Assembly (NCBI RefSeq): GCF_918797505.1
Contig: NC_092799.1
Location: forward strand, 14,036,295 to 14,100,294
Reading direction: 5' to 3'
Length of the DNA: 64,000 bases
Origin: Bemisia tabaci
Taxonomy: Eukaryota; Arthropoda; Insecta; Hemiptera; Aleyrodidae
In this document: piece by piece, positions 35,097 through 45,752 of the stretch
How positions within the stretch are numbered: the stretch's first letter is position 1
Layout: every line of letters begins with the position of its first letter
The notes under the pieces: generated by a model
Databases searched by the model: none
Seen by the model: the letters and a program-made list of their open reading frames with translations, nothing else
Told to the model about the DNA's origin: nothing
Made by a program: the position numbers and the translations under genes

Positions 35097-35794
35097 CCAC
35101 TTGATTTCTTTTCGCCAACAAAATGACCCTAATATCATGAGACTGAGAAAAATATTTTGAAAAGATGTACATCAGTTAGTGCCTCCTGTCAATGTTCTTC
35201 ACTCTCCAGATGTTCCAGTGTTTGATGTTAAAACTTTGAACAATACATCGACGCGGCTGAGTGGTATGTCGATTTTTGATCATCTAAATCGCGGGAGCAT
35301 ACCGACTGCCAAGGTGCAGAAGCACATATCTCCATTGCGACGTTTCAATATTTCCTCTCCTACGTTATTACTTCGAAGAGAAAAGGCCAACTTTACTGCT
35401 TGGAATTGATACAGAGTATTCAGAACAAAAATCAAGGAAGTTTCCAAGAAATTAAGGTGGCTAATTGGACCGAGTTCATCAGAACGGAACCGACCCACAT
35501 TAAGTTGAAACTGAGAAAAAGAGGTTTGAAGTTTTATTCCTGCATCAGGCCCAATCTAGAAAATAAACGTTTTCCCCTCTTTTCACAAACTAATTTCGTT
35601 TTTCCGACTTTCAGATCTCAGCAGGAAAAAGTAAACGACTAGTAGAACTCAAAACATTCATGATTCAATTTTTTCGAGGGTGTAGGTTGGTTCCTTTCTG
35701 ATAAACTCGGTCCAATCACCAAAGAAAAACTTAAGTACCTCAGGAGGTCCACGACGTCGCAAACGGAGATACGTGGTTTTGTACTCGGTCATTA

Positions 35795-36047
35795 CTGCCA
35801 TGCTAAGGAAAAACGCCGTACGAACCCTCAGGCGTTGCCAAATTTCCTTTGATAAAACACGAATTTCATGGTAAACATACGAACATTTTCCTACCAAATT
35901 TTCGGATAATTTGCTTTGCAATTTTATACAAAGTTCCTGAAAATTTCAGGGAAAAGCATTCATGACGCGTCTTAAAAATGAACCTTTTACCGAAGGAAAT
36001 TTGGCAACTCTCAAATGTTCATATGACGTTTTTCCTTAACACGGCAG
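35795..36047. repeat. MITE family G, full length
   Basis: CTGCCATGCTAAGGAAAAACG to TTTTTCCTTAACACGGCAG, flanked by ATTA on both sides. It is inserted directly after a fragment of family K (GGAGATACGTGGTTTTG). Confidence 0.88.
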
Positions 36048-36054
36048 ATTAGCC

Positions 36055-36525
36055 CTTGTTTTTCCTGTAACTGTAAACTCCAATACGTTTTGCCATCATT
36101 GGCACATGCTTAGAGAGTGAGCTCGACCCAGTCCAATAAGCGCTGGCATCGCAAATTAAAAACGCCTTCAAAAGCGCTTGATACTGTGCAACACACAGGA
36201 GTCGAAATAGTTGTATCACATGAATGGAACCCGGCGTTTTAATATCACGCCAAAAGTGATGGAATGGATATTTTTATTGGTAGAGAATTGCTCATCTGGT
36301 TACGAGAAATGACGATTTGACTGCCGTGGTACACCAGTCCCATCATTTTCCCGTCATACCGGTGCGTTTGAACTTCCTTAAAAAAAATAATAATAAAAAA
36401 AAGCGGATGCGTACGGGATTGTGGCTCTTAAAATACGCAATAAATCATCACGTAATCTACTCACCTGGTACTTTCAGGGAGGTGAATAAAAGCTCATGGT
36501 TTAGTTACCCGTTTCTGACTACATA
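36055..36525. repeat. Copy of the 20.0-20.5 kb repeat (family F segment)
   Basis: Matches 20030-20501 almost base for base, including GGTGCGTTTGAACTTCCTTA, an AATAATAATAAAAA run and ACTTTCAGGGAGGTGAATAAA. Both copies are followed by a family G element in the same orientation, so the two may have moved as one unit. Confidence 0.85.
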
Positions 36526-36778
36526 CTGCCTTGCTAAGGAAAAACGCCGTATAAGCCTTCAGACGTTGCCAAATTTCCTTCGACGAAAACCGACTTTACT
36601 GGGTAAAATGTGAATATTTTCTTCTAAAATTGTCAGACTATTTTGTACGCAACTTATTATGAAATATCCGAAAATTTCAGAGAAAAATGTGCATGAATGT
36701 CGTCAAAAATACATACTTTATCAAGAGAAATGTGGCAACTCTCGGATGTTCATACAGCGTTCTTCCTTAGCACGGCAG
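36526..36778. repeat. MITE family G, full length
   Basis: CTGCCTTGCTAAGGAAAAACG to CGTTCTTCCTTAGCACGGCAG; closest relative is the copy at 20502. Confidence 0.88.
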
Positions 36779-36784
36779 ACTTTT

Positions 36785-36944
36785 TTTACTCTAAATTTTC
36801 TGATGTCTTCGACTGAATTGCTTACGAAACTGTCTGAAAATTTTGGAGAGTAATATTCAGAATTTTCCCGGTAAATTTGGTCTTTATCAGAGGAAACTTG
36901 GCTACGTCTGAGGTTTCATACAGCGTTCTTCCTTAGCATGGCAG
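36785..36944. repeat. MITE family G, right half
   Basis: Ends TTTCATACAGCGTTCTTCCTTAGCATGGCAG; no left terminus. Confidence 0.7.
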
Positions 36945-37009
36945 TGTTGCACTCCATGGTATATGTACGTAGAACAAAATGTTGGCACACTTCGAAAATA
37001 GGTTTCACC

Positions 37010-37331
37010 TGGATAGAAGGTGCGCGTCTCTGAGATACTCTACCTCTGCCTCGGTTTTTGAAATTCCGGGCTCCTCTCGGAGCTGTCCGCCCGGGAAGCG
37101 GCGAGAATCTCTCGGCGAGAGCCGTGACGGTAATAAAACCCGGCGCTCCCGAGCGAGGCGGAGCGAGGAGCGAAAAGCCCATACATCATTTTATTACGCG
37201 AGTGCACGGCGGGTTGCGGGGATGCGCGGCGCTCCATCGTCACTCGCTGAATGAGCAGCACTTATCTTGATAGAATTCATAAACTATCGAGGATCGGCAT
37301 CGCGAGCGAGGGGGGCCGCTTCCCCCGATTC
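37010..37331. other. CpG-rich island left of the gap
   Basis: CpG-dense (for example GCCCGGGAAGCGGCGAGAAT). Overlapping frames in several phases and no single credible one. Could be a promoter or first-exon region cut by the assembly gap. Confidence 0.4.
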
Positions 37332-37831
37332 NNNNNNNNNNNNNNNNNNNNNNNNNNNNNNNNNNNNNNNNNNNNNNNNNNNNNNNNNNNNNNNNNNNNN
37401 NNNNNNNNNNNNNNNNNNNNNNNNNNNNNNNNNNNNNNNNNNNNNNNNNNNNNNNNNNNNNNNNNNNNNNNNNNNNNNNNNNNNNNNNNNNNNNNNNNNN
37501 NNNNNNNNNNNNNNNNNNNNNNNNNNNNNNNNNNNNNNNNNNNNNNNNNNNNNNNNNNNNNNNNNNNNNNNNNNNNNNNNNNNNNNNNNNNNNNNNNNNN
37601 NNNNNNNNNNNNNNNNNNNNNNNNNNNNNNNNNNNNNNNNNNNNNNNNNNNNNNNNNNNNNNNNNNNNNNNNNNNNNNNNNNNNNNNNNNNNNNNNNNNN
37701 NNNNNNNNNNNNNNNNNNNNNNNNNNNNNNNNNNNNNNNNNNNNNNNNNNNNNNNNNNNNNNNNNNNNNNNNNNNNNNNNNNNNNNNNNNNNNNNNNNNN
37801 NNNNNNNNNNNNNNNNNNNNNNNNNNNNNNN
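37332..37831. other. Assembly gap (500 N)
   Basis: Exactly 500 undetermined bases, a fixed-size scaffold gap. True distance and content are unknown. Confidence 0.99.
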
Positions 37832-38062
37832 TGCGTGCTTTGGGGATTATGACTCATCCTCTCTCCGAAGCCTGGAGCCCGTGAGCGGCTCCGTCGCACT
37901 AAGCAGAACACGCCGTGTGAAGAATTCGTATGTTGCCAAATTCTTCTCTCAGAAAATATTATTCTTTTCTAGTAAGTTGTAGTTGTACTCTATCCTTGAA
38001 ATTTCCAGGACTTCAAGGATCAGATTACGAGCGTAATCATCCTGAAAAATCGAGAGGAGAAA

Positions 38063-38529
38063 CACTGGACAAAATAAAATTCTGGTGTATTCGTATTTAC
38101 CAGAAAAAGGGTAATTAAACATTACCCAATCATTCAGGGTTCCATTTGAATCCCCGTTTTTTATTGGTAAACAGTACAATTTATGGATATTGGTGGTAAT
38201 TTTACCGTAGAAATCTCGGTTAAAATTATTGAAACTTTCTCGTGCCTAATTTTACTGGACCTTGGTATAAACGTCCTCAATTTTTTTTATCGACTGTGGT
38301 AGAATCTCCGACGAGTAACATAGCAAAGTTTACCGGGGAATAGAGAATTACCAATGGGAACAGTGGTATTCTTACATGATAAAAAACCGGTAAAATATCC
38401 GTGTTTGTTTTGGTAAAGCTACAAGTTCTGTCTTGGTAAAATTAACTCCACTAATTGGTACAAAAGTTGTGATGGCATAAGGTACCACCGAGACCTTGGT
38501 AAAAAACGCCGAGAATTTCTTTTCAAGTG
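38063..38529. repeat. Degraded or error-bearing copy of family J
   Basis: Follows the 24959-25373 copy throughout but carries many one- to four-base insertions. Starts CACTGGACAAAATAAAATTC and ends GAGAATTTCTTTTCAAGTGG. Confidence 0.75.
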
Positions 38530-38569
38530 GAACAAATCGCATAATTTTCCTGAAATTTCGTAATTCGTC

Positions 38570-38627
38570 GACGGACCTTTGGCAACGCCTGATGTGGCTC
38601 ATACGTCGTTTTCCTCGGGATCGGCAG
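38570..38627. repeat. Fragment of MITE family G
   Basis: GACCTTTGGCAACGCCTGATG ... TCGGCAG, a poor copy of the right terminus. Confidence 0.55.
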
Positions 38628-38814
38628 AAGCTTCACAATTCCAGCGAGGACACTCGGGTTGGTGCATCCCGTTAGGAGGTAGTCACCAAAACGAACCATT
38701 CGGAAGGGTGTTGAGCACCGGACAGTCAAGTTGCCTATCCTGGCCTGGTCGCTAACCTAGTTTTTGTTTGTCCCATTTTTATTTTTTTTCTGCCGGCGGA
38801 TTCTCGCTTTTTAG

Positions 38815-38995
38815 CTCCACTTTTTCATCTGTCGCCTCTCTCCGCCGCCGCCGCGCCGTCACGAGCGATGCGGTATGCGCCTCTTAACCGCGAAACACCC
38901 CCGACCCGATGCCGCCACCCCCCCTCTCGCGCCCCTTCACTCCTCCCCTCCCCCGCGCACGGCCGATGATCGAAGTGGGCGCCAGGACGATGTTC
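38815..38995. other. CpG-rich island right of the gap
   Basis: Runs such as GCCGCCGCCGCGCCGTCACG, with a C-rich stretch. The plus frame at 38909-39091 (MPPPPLSRPF...) is proline-rich by composition only. A promoter is possible; no gene is assigned. Confidence 0.35.
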
Positions 38996-41900
38996 TGTGG
39001 TTCAAGTTGGAGCTGTAGAGTTTTCGTATCTGTGGATTTATCGGAATTAATAACTTCAGTTTCGGATATCAGCGACCCACAAAACATATAGTGGCGCCAA
39101 AAAAATCGCTTATGTACCCTAAATTCCAGTTAGGACTTACCAGGCGCGCTGGACTAATTAAACTGGAAAACCGTCCGTTATGAGGAGAAAAAACGCATTT
39201 AAAGTTATTGATTTTTGATGTAACTGAGCAGACCTTTTTCTATGCTGGTACCCTGAGTTTGTGTTGGGTTTTTGGGTGACCTACCACCTTCTATTGAAGG
39301 AGGCCGGGTAGATTTTGCAGATACATTTGGGTTTATACTCTCATTATTGTTAATTTTAAAAAGCTGGTTTATCGGCCATATATTACGCCCCAACAGGTCA
39401 TTTTGATGGGCATATATGAAGTCTTAAAATAATTTTAGATCACGCATGATTAACCGCAAAATGAAAATGATTATCGAGGATAGTGAGTAAAGAGAGGGGT
39501 TAACTTGCACCTTATTCGGTCGTTCTTGCACCCATCGGATCCAGAGGCCTGACTTAACTCGGAAAAAAAAAAAAAAGGTTTATTTCGTACCTCGAGCCGT
39601 TAACCTCTCTATATTCTATCGACTTCCACAGCATAGTCCAGGGTACGTAGAATCCGAAAAAGTCAGATGGGTGCGTAATAACGATCAATTACGCCTATAG
39701 GCTGTTCTTGGTGCAGCGTTGTGTCCTCAATTGTTAAGTGACATAAAGGGCGTAGTAGTTTTTCCAGTGAAGGAAAATAAAGTATGACCAGGAAGTCTGC
39801 AACGCCTCAAACCGAGACTATACATTGCTAGCTTCCAGCCTTCGATATGTATAATTTAACTTTCCATTTGATTATGTGTTTAAAATACTTGGTAATATTC
39901 TCGTTTGCAAGTTGGATTCCACGAAATTACCTGTCGAATGATTCTTTTTCTACTTCAAGATAATAAAAACAAAAGAGGTCTGACTTTATTCCGGTGTTGA
40001 GAACTTTTCTAATGCAGCTCAGCCACCTTTACAAATTACAATTTAAAGGAATTGACAGAGCGCTGATGCTGAAGATAGTAGTATTTACATAATGCGATTT
40101 TTTATTTGCACTAAAGTATAACCAGAACCATTAATCTGTTCAAATTTTAACATACGCCTGAGGAACAGAAGGACTCAAAAAATTTTACAAACAAAGTGTA
40201 CATCATATTTTACCTGACTAAATCTTTATGAAATTAACTCAGGGAAGGTAACACAGATTATTGCAATGAATTGAAAATTAAATTAACTGATTTGTCAAAT
40301 CCCACGGTACAAAGTGAAAACTCGGAAGAAGCGAATGAGGTTACCATCTCAGGGTGAAAAAATACTCCAGAACATTAAGATTTGGCAGTTCTATACAAAC
40401 ACGCAGTGGCGATTTTGCTGAGTTGGCACAGCTTTTTCGCCCTATTTAAATCCATCAAAAATATCGATTTTAGGCGAGATGAGCTGCCTCAACAATAATC
40501 GATTGTTTTCACATACATTTAATTATGGAGGAATCACAGTGCTGCCAAACTTTCAAGGGTACGCCACTGCAAAACACGGAAGTTGCTGGAATGAAAATTT
40601 TGCTTCCTAAAAGATTAAATTATTAATTTTTTCGTGATATGCACAGAGTGAGATATATAACACAATATTGTCCACAATTTGGAGGAGAGCAATCAGAGAA
40701 ATGATGCATTTCATTCAGGCATCCTACTTCTAACATCAAGGTTTTTCCGTGCTTGATATATCTTTGTAATATTGTATTGCTTGTGCTCGATTTGGGTACA
40801 GTATAATCACTAACATAGCCTTGGAGACCAGCACCCAGACACAAAATTTCGGTGTTAAAGAAATCACTCAGGAAACTTATAGTGGATGCAACTTGACGAG
40901 CCAGTTAGGAGGGCTCTCAAACGAAGAGAGTACTGCAACTAGTGTTCTCTCTCCACAAATAGCAATGTGGGAATCTGGTGTGCTACAGAGTTACCGTAGA
41001 GAGACAATAGTGTGAAACATAAATGATTCCTTTGACATTTTTTTACTTGATTATGTCAAGTATTGAACGTTAGGAATGTTGACTTTAAAGTTACATATTT
41101 AGTATACCGTTTGCGTATGGTCTTTTTTTTGTCACCATTAGGATAGTAAAATACCGTAGCGAAATGAAAAATGCAGATCTTGTACCATGAAACAGATAGT
41201 TACGTTAGCGTAAGTCAGTAGCCAAATTAGCACATCCAAATTGAATCACCGGCTTTGAAGCCTTTGAACTTAATTAAACCACTGTCCCCAATTTACATGA
41301 GTTTTTCAAACAATCTGGATGATAAAATGAGATACGTTTATTTCTACGTAGGTCGATGTGTGTTCATAGCCTCCAATATGACTCTTGTCTCTTGTTTTGC
41401 GGTCCCTGATACCGGTAAAATTGTAAATCCAACAATAATAAAATGATTATTTATGAAAAATGTTCAGAGACTTGTTTAAAATTGCTATTTCTGAAAAGAA
41501 GTCTGGTCATTATAACCATAAGGGTGCATATTCAACATCGGCAGCATTACTCGGTTTTCACATTTTGTCGGTCTATAAAAGAATCCCGAGATTTTCAAAC
41601 GAAAACCAAAACATACTAAAACTTCTCGATTGCATGAACCGGCGTAGTCTGGTTTCCCTAGTTCTTTGAAAACGGAGCGCAACAGTTACCTGAACCAACA
41701 GTTACTGCCAATATAGACCATCGGTATTTTGCGGTTCATACGACCGAAATGTTTTCCTCAGGAAGTTTAATTGTTAATATTTTTTTCGGCTGCGACGCTT
41801 ATGGATAAATCTCGTGTGAAAGCCGTTCATCCATCAATTTGAATGGGTTTAAAAACATTTACTTTTTGTCAATTTCACCTTAATTTATTTATTTATTTTT

Positions 41901-44788
41901 TTTTTTAAAAAAACCGGGATAGAAATTTTTAGAATGAAGTCTTCTCTACACATGAGGAGAAGAGATCAAAGTGACATGAAAGTCGATTCAAGAAAAACAC
42001 ATAAACACAATTGTACTGTTTTACTCTGATAAAAAAGTAAATAGAGGAAGAGAAAAAAATACTAAAACCCATCGAAATTTTGTGGTGTATGATATCCTTA
42101 TAAAAAACTCTTGGCTTCCGCTTTATGCACACGCTGTGCCTCCTTCAAGGGAATGATTCCCACACAATAATCTAATATCACAACAGGATTCGGAAACTAC
42201 TATATCTATATTTGATTTTCTTAAAAGATAGAAAAATCAGGAGAGAAGCAGAGAGAACCGAGTGAGCTGCTCGTACTTGATATCAATTGATTCTTCTGGA
42301 TCATCTTTTCTAATGATTGATTTTAATTCCATTACAATTAATAATCAACAATGTTCAACCTTTCATGTGGTCCTGGATTTTGTAAATGCTGACGGATTGA
42401 CCGCCTAAATCCCCAGGATAACTCTCGAAATAATACGCAATATTAGAATAGTTAGAGAGTGCATTCAATAACTCAAGGTTTTAGTCTTACACCATGCGAG
42501 CGAGCGTAGAATCAAATGCCGTTATTTTTGTATGTACACGCTTCGATTTCACTTAGGATGTCCTATCTACAATATATGTGAAATGGGTCCGTGCGGGTTT
42601 AAGTATTGACCAAATGATGAATTTGTTTTAATTATTAAGAGGTCTAACAAATCTGCTTCATGACAAAAGAAAAAAGAAAGGAAAGCCCACTCTTTAAATG
42701 CTTTTATTGAAGACGGTTACTGATCCAGAATTTTGATCATCTTTTTGAATGCTTGTTTTTGTGACATTAACGCATAGATGTCCGTACACTCAACTTTAAA
42801 AGCCATCAGAATGACTTGACCGAGTGGTAACAAACGAACCATCGAACATAATCTAATTATTATTTAATAATGTGCGCATAACCACTTGAATTCTGGCGCG
42901 TGCTTGGCTGGTGTTAAGACTTGATGCCTCCGTTGGTTTACGAGACAGTCTCATTGCGATAAAGATAAGGATAGAAAAACCCTTCATCTACACACTGGAC
43001 TGCAAACAGATTCAACTCCAGGGCATGTTGGGTTTGCATACTCAACGATTTGAAGGACGTTTTAAAATCGCGTTCCTATCTCGCAAAGTCCTCTAATGAC
43101 ATCTCACAGTTTTTTTGTTTCAAAATCTATAGGCTCCTTCAATGTTGTGCATAAATTATTGCGTTTTTACCGAAATTTATTGCTTCTCATTTCACTCATG
43201 GTTAGACCGTCCAGTTCGAGGAATATGTGCAGGATGTGAACGGGGGGAAAGGATTAACCGGAAAATAAGAGGGAAAGGAAGAGAAATGAGACTCAGACCA
43301 TGGTGATACGCTGGATAGATATACTGACGTCGATAATACTCCTACGCACGAAATGATCAAATTTTCTAAAATGACGTCTTAATCCTTTCCTACACATCCT
43401 CTTCAACGTGGTGACGGTCCCCCATCGTTCATCGTGCTGGGAATGCTGGCGGCTTGGAACGAGAATTTTGCTTGGACTGACCCTGTTAAAGCCAATACGA
43501 ATAAGATTAAAAATCGTTCAAATAATCTCAGTCAGATCATTTACTGCTTAGCGGATATAGACGTGGACTCGGATGATCTTCTATTCGTCAAACTCTTACA
43601 GCAGACTCCTAGTTAACTGTTAGAATAATTTCTAAACGTTATCGGACTCATCGTGCCAGGATTTATATTTTCTCATCGTTTTTTAAGCTGAGCGCCAATT
43701 GCTTAATATGCGGTGGAGGCGTTAGATCAAAGTACACACACGGCCTTGGCCAAAAACTTTTGCTCCCGTGCGAAGGGACAAACCTGTGAGCCTTCAATCC
43801 CCGTTGTCCATATTTCCCTTCCGATCAAATAAACACTTTACAGACAGGTGGCGAATTCTGATATTCTATCCTCCATTTTTCGGCCGCAATTTTGTTCAAA
43901 ATGTAATCTAAAATATCTGAAAATTTCAAGAAAAATTGCATGACTTTTCTTAAAAAACAAATATTTTGTCGGGAGAGAATTAGCAACAGCAGAGTGTTCA
44001 TACGATTCATGCATGACTATGAAAATACTCCGCGATGCAGCTCTGGTTTGTGATATACGGTCTGATAGCCGAACAAGAAAATGAAACGTTACGTACAATG
44101 AAAAGTTTCAAAAATTTCATCACTGCCAGTTTGATATGCATATTAGCGCGGTGTAAGAAGGCGTGCACCTCTGCAACTGACCCAACAATCCTGCACGTTA
44201 AGTTGAGGGACGATATGGGGTTCTTCCTCTAAAGTTTCAAGGGTTGGTCCATTTACCTGTTGATTGTTTGCGTTGGACGAGGGGTGGCGATCTGTTCCAC
44301 AGCGCCTCTAGTGTCGAAATGTTGCGATGAGCTAAGGCAGCTTGCTCTGGGCGTAACATGCCTAGCTTTTTAATAAAAAAATACAAAATTAAACATCAGT
44401 TTGTTAGTTCCTTTGAAACAATTTCAGTAGTCTTAGGCGAGAAACTTTCAAAGTAAAATCATGTAAACTTGCATTTTAAAATAATTACCTTTTTAGGTTT
44501 AATATCTCACTTATTGGGCATCTTTATGCGGGAAAAATTACTACATGCAACCGATCAAGAGAAATATCATTTGTCACAGGAGCAAATTTTCACTACGTAG
44601 AGCAATTTTCTCGAGTTGGGCTAGCAAATTGGATTTTAAGACTCCGTGAAAATATACCTTTAGTGTCTTGAGCATAAGATATGAATGCAAGCAGTTTATT
44701 GTATTTTTCAGTCAATAAAGAGCATACATACATATGCATGACGGTTTTAGAGTTTTTTTACAGCTTTTAATCATGTAGTTTCAATCAA
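38996..44788. other. Mostly unique AT-rich sequence, no confirmed gene
   Basis: Could be 3' intron or flank of the WD-repeat gene. Coding-like frames on the plus strand end at 41015 (from about 40821; ...SQLGGLSNEESTATSVLSPQ...) and at 43616 (ATG at 43440; MLAAWNENFAWTDPVKAN...). Neither has a usable splice acceptor or recognised motif. Confidence 0.35.
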
Positions 44789-44938
44789 TGGCGAGGCGTG
44801 ATTTGCGATGTATCTGCATTTAGACCTAATGGAAAAATATCGACGGACAAGGTGTTCGCAGCGAACACCTTAATAATTGATTCTTCACCACATCTGAAAA
44901 CGGGAAAAATATCGATAATCAATCAGTCACGCCTCGTC
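44789..44938. repeat. Fold-back element with TGGCGAGGCGTGA ends
   Basis: GGCGAGGCGTGATT at the left is inverse to AATCAGTCACGCCTCGTC at the right. It encloses the perfect palindrome AAGGTGTTCGC A GCGAACACCTT (44849-44871). Confidence 0.7.
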
Positions 44939-45241
44939 TTTGTTTTTACTTACTCCTCTTTATATGAAAATCGCTTTATTTCGTCAGTATATTATAAAGT
45001 AGCAGAAATGGGGGACTAGACGAAAAAAGAATACAAAATATACAATTTGGGGCGAAAAACTTTGAAATTGAATCAGTTTTAAAGTTTCTGGATCCGCCGC
45101 AATTATTTTACCGTGTGTATGGACGTGGAATGAGAATGCTTATTATGAGGATGAATGATACAAAAAAAAAAAAAAAAAATTATGATATAAAATAAGATAT
45201 CATTAAAAAAAATCCTTGATTGATGAATGATTTATTGAGTA

Positions 45242-45467
45242 ATGCCGCAATCACACGCTGAATTTGGCGGGTGATGAGGCAGTCAAGAGTCAGCGCTCAA
45301 CAGCTGAAATTTCAATGATTCGAGTTATTTTCATCCAATGTGTTTCAAATCTAATCGAATAGTTCAGACAAATCGACACTATCGATGTTCTCTGAAATTC
45401 AGGCATCGGACCGATGCCTGAATTTTTTTCCGATGACTTCCCACATTCAGCGTGTGGATTGCGGCAT
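45242..45467. repeat. Fold-back MITE (ends ATGCCGCAATCACACGCTGAAT)
   Basis: ATGCCGCAATCACACGCTGA and its inverse TCAGCGTGTGGATTGCGGCAT. Contains a 31-base perfect palindrome (45395-45425, 15-bp arms). It lies about 75 bases past exon 13 of the WD-repeat gene. Confidence 0.85.
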
Positions 45468-45542
45468 CATGAGGAGGAAATTTCCTCAAAATTGCCGGAA
45501 AAGAAATTGTAATATTACGAAAAAAGAATCCTTGATCCGTAC

Positions 45543-45752
45543 CTGTGATGCTATCGATTCAGGTATCTTTGAGATTTCCTCCATACTTGCTGATACTGAA
45601 ATCCTCCTTCTCAATCTCTCATCGGCTGCAGCCATCATAAGGGATGAGGTCAAATGTGCATATTTCTTCTGCCACGAGTATGTGTCCAGAGTTACTTCTT
45701 TCTTCAAAAAGTCGTCGCATTCGGTCGTTTTTGGGTGCAGTTGTTCTGATTT
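45543..45752 (-). CDS. WD-repeat gene exon 13: basic C-terminal tail
   Basis: Follows ATCCTACACTTCAG and ends GCA TCA CAG at GTACGG. It encodes 70 residues including WQKKYAHLTSSLMMAAADE and RLRRRISVSASMEEIS. It is strongly coding-like and has the flavour of a conserved C-terminal tail. RRRIS is a consensus for a basophilic kinase such as PKA. Without splicing at the donor the frame ends at 45486 after 18 more residues, so this may be the last exon or the next may lie further left. Confidence 0.72.

Noticed and set aside
37038..37270. Several overlapping frames in the CpG-rich patch
   Set aside because: Frames open on both strands simply because stop codons are rare in GC-rich DNA; no motif.
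37251..37982. Long frames across the gap
   Set aside because: Open only because N bases were translated as unknown residues.
40821..41015. Plus frame with Ser/Thr/Gln-rich product ending ETIV
   Set aside because: No ATG; the upstream AG (CTAACATAG) lacks a pyrimidine tract; no partner exon found.
43383..43616. Plus frame reading ...MLAAWNENFAWTDPVKAN...
   Set aside because: Looks protein-like, but a stop precedes it directly and there is no AG acceptor between that stop and the protein-like part.
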